DNA from: Terriglobales bacterium
GTDB lineage: Bacteria > Acidobacteriota > Terriglobia > Bryobacterales > Bryobacteraceae
Reading direction: 5' to 3'
Length of the DNA: 64,000 nt
Assembly (NCBI GenBank): GCA_021372245.1
Contig: JAJFUV010000096.1
Location: forward strand, 1-64,000
Within the stretch, counting starts at the first letter, position 1. Every line of letters begins with the position of its first letter. Positions 52,061 through 60,115 of the stretch are shown here, in pieces. The translations under genes were made by a program, and so were the position numbers. The notes below the pieces were generated by a model. That model had not been told where the DNA came from and made no database searches. It saw nothing but the letters and a program-made list of their open reading frames with translations.

Positions 52061-52333
52061 ATGGCGCTGAACATCAAGAACGCCTCGGTTGAACGCCTGG
52101 CCGCGGAGGTGGCGCAACTGGCGCGGGAGAGCAAAACGGAAGCCATCCGGAAAGCCCTTGATGAGCGCCAGCAACGCCTTGCCGTCCGGAGAAACAGCAC
52201 CACCCGACGAGAGCGGATGCTTCGTTTCCTCGAAACCGCAGTTTGGCCGGATCTTCCCGCCGGTATTCGAGGCAAGCGCGTGACCAAGAGGGAAAAGGAG
52301 CGGATTCTTGGTTATGGGCCGAAGGGGGTCTGA
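52061..52333 (+). CDS. VapB-like antitoxin
   Basis: A 90-residue protein opening MALNIKNASVERLAAEVAQL, the Rv0623/VapB-type ribbon start, with a Lys/Arg-rich C-terminal part (NSTTRRERMLRF; RVTKREKERILGYGPKG) that would bind the toxin. It is followed nine bases later by the PIN-domain gene. TATAAT at 52046-52051 supplies a -10 box close to the start. The protein represses the operon and neutralises the toxin. Confidence 0.85.
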   Translation: MALNIKNASVERLAAEVAQLARESKTEAIRKALDERQQRLAVRRNSTTRRERMLRFLETAVWPDLPAGIRGKRVTKREKERILGYGPKGV

Positions 52334-52342
52334 GGAAAAAGC

Positions 52343-52741
52343 ATGATCCTGGATTCATCGGCCATTCTTGCGATCCTGCTCCAGGAACCGGGATGGGAGA
52401 AACTGCTCGATCGGATCGGCGCGGAGCCCGCGGTGGCCGTCGGGGCCCCGACCCTGGTTGAGACGGGGATTGTCCTGTCGTCGCGGTTAGGCCGCAACGC
52501 CAGGCCCATATTGAACGACTTTGTGCGTGAGAGCGACATCGAAGTCATCTCCTTCGGCCGCGAACACTTCGAAGCCGCGATGGGCGCCTTCTCCCTATAT
52601 GGCAAAGGACGCCACAAAGCAGCTCTCAATTTCGGCGATTGCATGTCATATGCCATGGCACACGTGGCGGGGATGCCGTTGCTTTACACCGGCAATGATT
52701 TTTCCCGGACCGATCTCAGGCGGCCGGATGCGGAGAACTGA
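52343..52741 (+). CDS. VapC-family PIN-domain ribonuclease toxin
   Basis: A 132-residue PIN protein. The acidic site is Asp4 (MILDSSAILA), Glu40 (TLVETG), Asp99 (NFGDCMSYAMA) and Asp119 (TGNDFSRTD), as in type II toxins that cut RNA, often tRNA. It pairs with the antitoxin gene nine bases upstream. Its stop overlaps the start of the next small gene (TGATG). Confidence 0.9.
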   Translation: MILDSSAILAILLQEPGWEKLLDRIGAEPAVAVGAPTLVETGIVLSSRLGRNARPILNDFVRESDIEVISFGREHFEAAMGAFSLYGKGRHKAALNFGDCMSYAMAHVAGMPLLYTGNDFSRTDLRRPDAEN

Positions 52742-53013
52742 TGGACGAGCGAGCATACTATAACGAGTCGCAATCTACGAAGCCGGCTACATTGAACTGT
52801 CCATATTGCCGGACTTCGGACACCTACCAGCTGCGCTGGCTGCTGCGGAAGAAGAAGGACCGCCTGCCGCCGGGCGCCGATGAACGCGACCGCGCGCGGT
52901 TCCAGAAGGCGGCCAGCTACATGGTGCTGCTGGACGACAAGGTGATGTGCAAGAACATGCGATGCCGGAAACGCTTCGACATTTCGGGCATCAAAACCAT
53001 GGCGTTCCTGTGA
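52741..53013 (+). CDS. Small zinc-ribbon protein coupled to VapC
   Basis: A 90-residue protein with two Cys pairs (Cys20-x-x-Cys23 in NCPYCRT; Cys70 and Cys75 in VMCKNMRCRKRF), so a zinc ribbon is likely. The middle is rich in Lys and Arg. Its ATG overlaps the VapC stop, so it is translated with the toxin. It could bind RNA or DNA and modulate the module, but that is only position-based. No named family recognised. Confidence 0.7.
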   Translation: MDERAYYNESQSTKPATLNCPYCRTSDTYQLRWLLRKKKDRLPPGADERDRARFQKAASYMVLLDDKVMCKNMRCRKRFDISGIKTMAFL

Positions 53014-53022
53014 CGCCCCGCT

Positions 53023-54510
53023 TCAGGCCGGCGTGCTGAACGCCGCCGCGCCTTCCTGCACGAAGACGCCCCAGTTGCCCTCCGGGAGATTGTACAGCCT
53101 CGTGGACATGGCCACCGCCCCGTCCGCGTAAACGACGCACACCGTCCCGTCCACGAATATCTTCAGGTTGACCGGCTTGCCGGGCGCGAGTCGCAAGGGG
53201 CGTTCGAGACCTTGCATGAAGGGTTGGTCGCCCGGACGCGGCCAGGCGTCGAATACCATCCGGTTATGCCTTGGCTCGATCCGGATGTAGTAGGCCTTTT
53301 CGAGGTCGTCGCTTGCTCGCAGCATCACACCGCAGCCTCGCGTACCGGCTTCGTAGCTGATGTTGACCTCGATCTTCATCCGGCTGTTCATTTTGCCGAA
53401 CGGTTCGGCGCGGAATGTACCGGGCGCGGAGAGCTTCAGCGCGCGGCCTGTGGCGGACTTTCCGAAGGCCGCGTCCACGGTCCGAGGCACGCGCACACGC
53501 AGTGTGCCGTCGGTGGCCTGCCAGAGTTCGTGTACGACGAGATTGCCGCCCCAGTTCCAATTCCGGTAGTCCTTGTTCTGGTCGCGGGTGGAGAGCCAGC
53601 CGAAAAGATAGCGGCGCCGGCTGTCGCTGGCGGTCTTGGCGGCGTAATAGGCGCGGCCATCGAAAGTATCGTTCGCCGGCGTGAGCCAGGGCCCCTTGAG
53701 ACTGCGCGACATGCGGTACCGCGTCTGCATACGCTCGGAAAACTCGCTGAACACCAAGTACCACCAGTCGCCCATTTTGAACAGGTCGGGACATTCGTGC
53801 GTGAAGTAGAGGCCGGGCGACCAGAACGGGTCGCGAACCGTCCAGTGGACCAAGTCTTTCGACGTGGATAGGGCAGTACAGCCGCGGCGGCGCGAGGGGC
53901 CTGTCTTCAGCCGGGCGGCTGTAAGCATCCAGTATTCCTTGGCCTCCGGGTTCCAGAAGACGAACGGATCTCGCCAGTCGTGCGGCTCGAAGTTATTGCC
54001 GGGAGAGAAGAACATTTCGCCCGGCTGCTTAGTCCAGTGGAGCAGATCGTCGCTCACCGCGTGCATCACGGCCTCTTCGGGCTTGCCGGCCTTGCGCAGG
54101 TGCGGATTGTGGCCGGTGTAGAAGATGTGATAGCGGCCCAGGCCTTCCACAGCGCTGCCGGTGAAAACGTAGAGATCCTGATCCTGCGTGCTGCCGCGGG
54201 CAAGCATCTCGCCGTGTTCGGTGAAATGAACGAAGTCTTCGGTGGAAACCAGGTACCACGGCGTGCCTTCGCCGTGATTTTTCGTGTCGCGCCAGTCGTG
54301 CAGGTAGTAGAGATAGAACCTGCCTTTGGCGAAGAAGGGAATGAAGTCGGCGGCAAACGCGCCTTCGGGACGGAAGAAGAACTCTCGGGGAGAACCCGCG
54401 GCGTGCATGGTATGGGCTGCGAGCCCATACCATGCCGCCACCTGGGCGAAACTTCTGCGGGTGATTACTTGCGGCGCTGGGGTCCGGCCTCGAGGATCTC
54501 GGGTGCGCAT
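53023..54510 (-). CDS. GH32-like exported five-blade beta-propeller glycosidase
   Basis: A 495-residue protein with a Tat-like signal (VITRRSFAQVAAWYGLAAHT). Propeller hallmarks are FAADFIPFFAKGRFYLYYLH (Asp55 as nucleophile position), the RDP motif at 180-182 (HDWRDPFVFWNP) and the EC motif at 239-240 (FTHECPDLF) with the general acid Glu. A C-terminal beta-sandwich (about 370-495) follows as in GH32. Hydrolysis of fructans or related sugars is likely. The start ATG 54510 lies 46 bases inside pckA; an internal ATG at 54408 would lose the export signal. A perfect 14-bp palindrome sits in the signal-peptide codons. Confidence 0.8.
   Translation of the reverse strand: MRTRDPRGRTPAPQVITRRSFAQVAAWYGLAAHTMHAAGSPREFFFRPEGAFAADFIPFFAKGRFYLYYLHDWRDTKNHGEGTPWYLVSTEDFVHFTEHGEMLARGSTQDQDLYVFTGSAVEGLGRYHIFYTGHNPHLRKAGKPEEAVMHAVSDDLLHWTKQPGEMFFSPGNNFEPHDWRDPFVFWNPEAKEYWMLTAARLKTGPSRRRGCTALSTSKDLVHWTVRDPFWSPGLYFTHECPDLFKMGDWWYLVFSEFSERMQTRYRMSRSLKGPWLTPANDTFDGRAYYAAKTASDSRRRYLFGWLSTRDQNKDYRNWNWGGNLVVHELWQATDGTLRVRVPRTVDAAFGKSATGRALKLSAPGTFRAEPFGKMNSRMKIEVNISYEAGTRGCGVMLRASDDLEKAYYIRIEPRHNRMVFDAWPRPGDQPFMQGLERPLRLAPGKPVNLKIFVDGTVCVVYADGAVAMSTRLYNLPEGNWGVFVQEGAAAFSTPA
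54405..54435 (-). repeat. Perfect 14-bp inverted repeat inside the GH32-like signal peptide
   Basis: GCATGGTATGGGCT at 54405-54418 and its exact complement at 54422-54435 leave a 3-base centre. The hairpin would form in the mRNA about 75-105 bases after the start codon, over one of the two candidate starts (54408). Confidence 0.7.
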
Positions 54511-56111
54511 CCTTCCGAGAATAACTTAAAGTTCTCGATGAAGCGCGCGGCCAAAGCGTCGTACTTACGCCAATACTCCTCGGGGCTCCCCCAGGTATTG
54601 GCCGGTTCAAGAATCGCCGAAGGCACGCCGTCGCACGAGAGCGGCACCTCGAAACCGAAAATCTGGTCCTTGCGGTACTGCACCTGGTTCAACTTTCCGC
54701 TCAGCACATTGTTGAGCAGGGTTCGCGTATGCCGGATGCTGATGCGCTTGCCGACGCCGAACGGACCGCCGGTCCAGCCGGTGTTGACCAACCAGCACTT
54801 CACCCCGTACTTGAGGATCTTGCTCTTGAGCAGAGAGGCGTAAGCGTGCGGGTAGTGCACCATGAAGGGTGCGCCGAAGCAAGTGGAGAAAGTGATTTCA
54901 GGTTCGATACCCAAGCCGATCTCGGTGCCGGCGAGCTTGCTGGTATAGCCGGAAATGAAGTGGTAAATCGCCTGGTCGATACTAAGCCGCGCGATAGGCG
55001 GCATGGTGCCGCTGGCATCGCAGGTCAGGAAGATGATGTTCTTGGGATGCCCCGCCATCTTTTCCGGCACCGAGTTGTCGATGTAGGAAAGCGGATAGCA
55101 GGCGCGCGTGTTTTCGGTGAGGATGCAGTCGTCCAGATCCAGGCAGCGCGAACTGGGGTCCATCACGACGTTTTCCAGGATGGTTCCGAAGCGTTGGGTC
55201 GTCGCGTAAATCTGCGGTTCGGCTTCCTGCGACAGGCGGATGGCCTTGGCGTAGCAGCCGTCCTCGAAATTGAAGATCCCGTTATCGCTCCAGCCGTGCT
55301 CATCGTCACCGATGAGGCGCCGGCTCGGGTCGGCGGAAAGCGTGGTTTTGCCAGTACCCGACAAGCCGAAGAAGAGGGCAGTGTCACCGTCGTCGCCTAC
55401 GTTTGCCGAGCAGTGCATAGGCATGACGCCGTCGAACGGCAGCAGGAAGTTGAGCACCGTGAAGACGGTCTTCTTCATTTCGCCGCCGTAGGCACTGCCA
55501 CCGATGATAGCTAACCGCTCGGCGAAGTTGGCGATGATGAAGGTTTCGCTCCGGGTGCTGTCGACCACGGGGCTGGCCTGGAAGCTGGGCACGTCGATGA
55601 TGGTGAACTCGGGGATGTGTTTCTTCATCCCGTCGCGGCCCTTGGGCTTCAACAGCATGTTACGCACGAAAAGGCTGTGCCACGCCATCTCCGTAATGAA
55701 CCGTACGGGCAACTGGTATTCCGGATCGGCTCCGGCGAACAGATCCTGCACGAAGACGTCGCGGCCTTGCAAATAGCCGGTCAGGCGCGCCAGCAGGGTG
55801 CTGAACTTCTCCGGGCTGAAGGGCCGGTTATACTCGCCCCACCAGACCTTGTTCTCGGTGGCGCCTTCCTGCACGATGAACTTGTCGGCAGCAGAGCGGC
55901 CCCGATGCTTGCCGGTGTTGACAACCAGCGGACCGAGATGACCGATGTTGCCTTCGGAACGGTGGATGGCCTCCTCGTACAGAGCAGCGCTCGTCAGGTT
56001 CCAGTATGCGCGGCGGATGCGATTGAGGCCGTGGTTGTGCAGACCGTAATCGCTGGCGTTTTCGAGCGCCAGTTTAGCCGCCGGCGAGCTGATGTCGAGG
56101 TAAATGTTCAT
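54465..56111 (-). CDS. pckA: ATP-dependent phosphoenolpyruvate carboxykinase
   Basis: A 548-residue enzyme converting oxaloacetate and ATP to phosphoenolpyruvate, the entry to gluconeogenesis. GLSGTGKTTLSADP is the P-loop, and GDDEHGWSDNGIFNFEDGCY and NTGWTGGPFGVGKRISI are family signatures, with the metal-ligand His in MPMHCSANVG. It overlaps the aminotransferase gene upstream (ATGA) and the GH32-like gene downstream (46 bases). Its C-terminal end is slightly extended (AGPQRRK). Confidence 0.96.
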   Translation of the reverse strand: MNIYLDISSPAAKLALENASDYGLHNHGLNRIRRAYWNLTSAALYEEAIHRSEGNIGHLGPLVVNTGKHRGRSAADKFIVQEGATENKVWWGEYNRPFSPEKFSTLLARLTGYLQGRDVFVQDLFAGADPEYQLPVRFITEMAWHSLFVRNMLLKPKGRDGMKKHIPEFTIIDVPSFQASPVVDSTRSETFIIANFAERLAIIGGSAYGGEMKKTVFTVLNFLLPFDGVMPMHCSANVGDDGDTALFFGLSGTGKTTLSADPSRRLIGDDEHGWSDNGIFNFEDGCYAKAIRLSQEAEPQIYATTQRFGTILENVVMDPSSRCLDLDDCILTENTRACYPLSYIDNSVPEKMAGHPKNIIFLTCDASGTMPPIARLSIDQAIYHFISGYTSKLAGTEIGLGIEPEITFSTCFGAPFMVHYPHAYASLLKSKILKYGVKCWLVNTGWTGGPFGVGKRISIRHTRTLLNNVLSGKLNQVQYRKDQIFGFEVPLSCDGVPSAILEPANTWGSPEEYWRKYDALAARFIENFKLFSEGCAPEILEAGPQRRK

Positions 56112-57325
56112 GCCCAGTCCCTCACCAGCTTCCGGTCACCCAGGTAGAGTTCGTTCGGTGAATTGGGGTCGATGGCCCACTGTATGCGCTCGACGCCTTC
56201 CTTGATCTCCTTGAGGCTTCCGCAGTAGCTCAGGCGCAGGTGGCCGTCCATGCCGAATTCCTTACCGGGGACCGTAACCACGCGAACCTTGTCGAGCAGC
56301 ATCTGGCACAGCTTGGCGGAATCCTTCTCGTAGGCCGAGAAGTCCGGGAAGCAATAGAATGTGCCATTTGGTTTGACGACCTTCACTCCCGGAATCATGT
56401 TCAGCCGGGCGATCATGACGTTCCGGGCGTTCTCGAGCGTCATGCGCAGTCCATCGATGGAACTCTGCACGCCGGTGAGCGCGCCCACGGCGGCCCATTG
56501 CGAAGGCGTGGCCGGGCCGGAAGTCTGCTGGGACTGGATGTTGGTCATCGCCTGGACGATCTCCTTGGCGGCCACCGTCCAGCCGATACGGAATCCCGTC
56601 ATCGCGTACATTTTCGAGACGCAGTTGATGACGATGAGCTTGGAGTGCTCGCTGAAGTCCTTCGCGAATTCGTAGCAGTTGATGGGCGCCTGTCCGTCGA
56701 ACACCAACCGGTTGTAGGTGTCGTCCATGATCAGGTAGATGCCCTTCTTCTCGCAGAACTGCACTAATTCGGCGATGAAGTCCTTCTTATACATCACCCC
56801 GCTGGGATTGTTGGGGCTGTTGATGATGATCGCCTTGGTGTAGGAGCCTACCAGGGCGGCGAATTCTTCGATCGTAGGTTGGAAGGTGCCGTCTTCGGGT
56901 GTGACCACCACAGGGACGCCGCCAGCCAGCTTGACCATTTCCGGGTAGCTGACCCAATAAGGCGCCGCGAAAATGACCTCGTCTTTCGGCTCCAACAGCG
57001 TCTGCAGCGCCACCATGATGGACTGCTTGGCACCGCTGGAAGCGATTACATTCGCCGGGGTGACCACGCGGTTGTAGCACTCTTCGGTATACCGGATGAT
57101 CGCCTTCTTGAGCGAAGGAATGCCGTCGGCCGGGGAGTACCGCACCTCGCCGGTGACCATCATCGAGCTCGCGGTAGTTATGGCGTCGATCGGCGCTCTG
57201 CCCTTAGGCTCGCCGCCGCCAAGGTGAATGACTGGCTCGCCTTTATCCCTGAGGATTGCTGCGGTTTCGTTCAGCTTCAGGGTGGCGGATTCCTTAATTG
57301 ATCTTGCAAGTTGGCTTATACTCAT
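56108..57325 (-). CDS. Aspartate-type PLP aminotransferase
   Basis: A 405-residue class I aminotransferase. Lys238 (NCVSKMYAMTGFRIGW) is the Schiff-base residue, NSPNNPSG holds the substrate-orienting Asn, and DDTYNRL holds the PLP-nitrogen Asp and the Tyr. The C-terminal LRLSYCGS carries the carboxylate-binding Arg. Its product oxaloacetate would be the substrate of pckA, with which it overlaps as ATGA. The pair therefore looks like a glucogenic amino-acid route to PEP. Confidence 0.9.
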   Translation of the reverse strand: MSISQLARSIKESATLKLNETAAILRDKGEPVIHLGGGEPKGRAPIDAITTASSMMVTGEVRYSPADGIPSLKKAIIRYTEECYNRVVTPANVIASSGAKQSIMVALQTLLEPKDEVIFAAPYWVSYPEMVKLAGGVPVVVTPEDGTFQPTIEEFAALVGSYTKAIIINSPNNPSGVMYKKDFIAELVQFCEKKGIYLIMDDTYNRLVFDGQAPINCYEFAKDFSEHSKLIVINCVSKMYAMTGFRIGWTVAAKEIVQAMTNIQSQQTSGPATPSQWAAVGALTGVQSSIDGLRMTLENARNVMIARLNMIPGVKVVKPNGTFYCFPDFSAYEKDSAKLCQMLLDKVRVVTVPGKEFGMDGHLRLSYCGSLKEIKEGVERIQWAIDPNSPNELYLGDRKLVRDWA

Positions 57326-57475
57326 CCGCTACCAGTTTCCTCTCACAATGAGAAATTTGATTGATTGCTTTGTTCCGGCCTAGACCTGTGAATCGCTTTC
57401 GCCGGCCTTCCGTTCAGGACACGGAGGTCCCCAGTTACACGTCTGCCTCCGCTGTATCGTCCAACATTTGGTATT

Positions 57476-57494
57476 TCTGTCATCATACGACAGA
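57476..57494 (+). promoter_or_regulatory. Hairpin over the start of the malectin-containing gene
   Basis: TCTGTC (57476-57481) and GACAGA (57489-57494) flank a 7-base loop; the right arm ends on the A of the ATG. No ribosome site is visible upstream, so the hairpin may control access to the start, or the true start may lie further downstream. Confidence 0.35.
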
Positions 57495-60058
57495 TGAAAG
57501 CCCGGCTCAAGTCGTTCCTGCACTGGAAGCCGTTTACAATTTCGGCCGTCTTGTTAGTTCTTCTCTGGACGGCAGGTCCGGCCGCCCCAGCCTTCGGAGC
57601 CACGACGCTGCGCTTCTATTTCGCCCATGCCCCGGAAACCGATCGCCATGGTGTAATCGCTCCCTGGTACAAGGGTCAGAACGGGCAGCTTGATTACCGC
57701 GTGCGAATCGCCGCCGAAACGCTGAAACGCTATCCGTGGGTCTCAGGGGATGGGGCCGCGGTGGCCGCGCCCGAGTACGTCTACAACGGGACATGGCGGA
57801 TCGACGACGAAGGCCGCATCACGGTGCCGCCTCTCCGGAATTGGGACAACGGCGATCTGGGCCAACGGGCCGCCTATATCATATCCAGCCTATTGGACTA
57901 TTACCGTTACACCGGCGATCCGGCCGGGCTTGCCCCCATCCACGCGCTCGCCGATTACGTCCTCGGTTCCTGCCAGACGCCTTCCGGTCACGGCTGGCCC
58001 CGCATGTTCATCAGCGTACCGACGCTCGGAGTCCCGTACAAGAACTGCGTGCTCGGACCGAGCGATGAACTGGCGAAAGGGCAGGGAAAGATGCAACTCG
58101 ACATCGTCGCCGAGTTCGGGATCGAACTGGTGCGAGCCTACCAGGTGACGGGCAACACGCGCTGGCTGGACGCCGCCAAGCACTGGGCCGACCTGATGGC
58201 GGCCAACCGCGACCGCACGCCGGGCCATGCCCCTTGGGGACGTTACGCCAACAACGCCTCGGGCAACGGCATGAGCGGGAAGCAGACCGGCGGCGTCGTG
58301 TTTCTGCTCGCGTTCTTCGACGAGTTGATCCGGGTGGGGTATACCGGCGCGAACTCGGAAATCGTCAAGGCGCGGGACGACGGCCGCGCGTACCTGCGGG
58401 ACGTGCTGCTGCCCCAATGGACCATCGACGACGTGTGGGGCCGTAACTACTGGGACTGGGAAGATCCCGTGCAGGCCGAGAACGTCACCGACTACGTCGT
58501 CAATTACATGCTCGATAACAAGGACGCGTTTCCCAACTGGCGCCAGGACGCGCGCAACGTGCTCTCGTTGTTCCTGAACCACACTTCGGTGAGCCCGGCC
58601 TCGCGGGGCGACGTTTTCCACGGCGCATGGGCTTATCCGGAGTCGTCCGGTTGCTGTGAGCGGTCGCTGTGGTACGGCACAATGGAACTAGCGCCGGTGT
58701 TTGCGCGTTACGGAGTCGAAGCCGATAGCGAGTGGGCGCGCGAAATCGCGCGGCGCTCCCAGATTCTGACCACCTACGACCCATTGCCAAACGGGCAGAG
58801 CTTCGATCTGATCGATGGCGGCGCTTACGTGAACCGGAGCTGGTTCAAGATCGCGCACCCCATGGCGTTGAAGCATGTGATCCGTACCATCGGCTGGCTG
58901 CCGGAAGTGTTCGGGCCGAACCGTGAGAACCACATCGTGCGGTCGACCGCTGTGGTCAAGCGCGTAACTTACGGTAAAGGTGTGGTGCGCTATTCCACGT
59001 TCGATGCTCCGGCGGCTACGGTGGACATCCTGCGACTGGCGTTTGCGCCCACCTCGGTTACCGCGAACGGGAAGCCGATGGCGGCCAGCGCTTATACGGT
59101 GCGTTCGCTTGCCAACGGAGACACCATCGTAACCGTCCGTCACGACGGCGCCACCGAGGTGGAGGTGCGTGGGACCGATCCTCAGCAGGAGATCACCTGG
59201 AAGCGGATCGTGTCGGGGGATGGGACCACGGTACGATTCACCGGCAACCAAGTGCGCCTGATCGGTAGCGTGGGGCCGCGCGGTGGCTCGGCGGACGTTT
59301 TCCTGGACGACATGAAACAGTTGGTTCCGGTGAGTTTATACAGTCCCATCGCGCTGGAGCGGCAGGTGGTGTATTACCGCAACGGCTTGGATAACGGACC
59401 TCACACGCTGCGGCTAGTTCAGCGCCGCGCAAAAGGCTCACCTTCAGACGGCAACGAGTTCGCCGTCACCGCCGTTCAGTATTCCGATGCGACCGGCGAC
59501 GCCGGATACGGCGAAGGCGGCGGGCCCACGGGCGCGCAGCGGATGATCTTCGGCTACACCGAGCGGAGCGACTACAAGGATTCCGCGGGCGACCTGTGGC
59601 GGCCCGCGACGGAGTTCGTCGCGCTCACCGGCGCTCTCACGGACAGTGTGGCGAAAACGTGGTGGACCATGCGCCAAACCGTAGACGTGAGGAACACGCC
59701 GGATCCGGAGTTGTACCGTTACGGAGCGCACTGGAAGGATTTCGCGGTGAACGTGACGGTGGGACCCGGCACGTATCACGCGCGGCTGAAGTTCGCCGAG
59801 ACACAATGCGACAGCGCAGGTCAGCGCGGCATCACCATCTTCATCAACGGGCGGCGGGTTGTGGAGGGCTTCGACGTGTTCGCCACGGCCGGAGGCGCGC
59901 AGCGTGCCGTGGACTTGGTCTTCGACGGTATCCAGGCGCGCAACGGCGTCATCGACATTCGCTTCCTGGGGACTGGAAGCCGGGAGGCCATGGTGCAAGC
60001 TATCGAGGTGGCGCCCGGGCCGGGTGGCGAGGGCGCAACGCCCAAGACCGTCCGTTAA
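57494..60058 (+). CDS. Secreted six-hairpin-type protein with C-terminal malectin-like domain
   Basis: An 854-residue exported protein (signal anchor ISAVLLVLLWTAGPAAPAFG). About 40-430 is an (alpha/alpha)6-like region (DYYRYTGDPAGLAPIHALAD; KQTGGVVFLLAFFDELIRVG). Middle beta domains follow. The last 150 residues form a malectin-like carbohydrate-binding domain (YGAHWKDFAVNVTVGPGTYH, ARLKFAETQCDSAGQRGITI, FINGRRVVEGFDV). The combination suggests a polysaccharide lyase or glycosidase that docks on sugar. The GH family cannot be assigned by eye. Confidence 0.75.
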   Translation: MKARLKSFLHWKPFTISAVLLVLLWTAGPAAPAFGATTLRFYFAHAPETDRHGVIAPWYKGQNGQLDYRVRIAAETLKRYPWVSGDGAAVAAPEYVYNGTWRIDDEGRITVPPLRNWDNGDLGQRAAYIISSLLDYYRYTGDPAGLAPIHALADYVLGSCQTPSGHGWPRMFISVPTLGVPYKNCVLGPSDELAKGQGKMQLDIVAEFGIELVRAYQVTGNTRWLDAAKHWADLMAANRDRTPGHAPWGRYANNASGNGMSGKQTGGVVFLLAFFDELIRVGYTGANSEIVKARDDGRAYLRDVLLPQWTIDDVWGRNYWDWEDPVQAENVTDYVVNYMLDNKDAFPNWRQDARNVLSLFLNHTSVSPASRGDVFHGAWAYPESSGCCERSLWYGTMELAPVFARYGVEADSEWAREIARRSQILTTYDPLPNGQSFDLIDGGAYVNRSWFKIAHPMALKHVIRTIGWLPEVFGPNRENHIVRSTAVVKRVTYGKGVVRYSTFDAPAATVDILRLAFAPTSVTANGKPMAASAYTVRSLANGDTIVTVRHDGATEVEVRGTDPQQEITWKRIVSGDGTTVRFTGNQVRLIGSVGPRGGSADVFLDDMKQLVPVSLYSPIALERQVVYYRNGLDNGPHTLRLVQRRAKGSPSDGNEFAVTAVQYSDATGDAGYGEGGGPTGAQRMIFGYTERSDYKDSAGDLWRPATEFVALTGALTDSVAKTWWTMRQTVDVRNTPDPELYRYGAHWKDFAVNVTVGPGTYHARLKFAETQCDSAGQRGITIFINGRRVVEGFDVFATAGGAQRAVDLVFDGIQARNGVIDIRFLGTGSREAMVQAIEVAPGPGGEGATPKTVR

Positions 60059-60115
60059 GCAACTGAAAGCGGGCGGCGCGCATCCAATCAGACAGGACAG
60101 ACCAACTACTTCACC

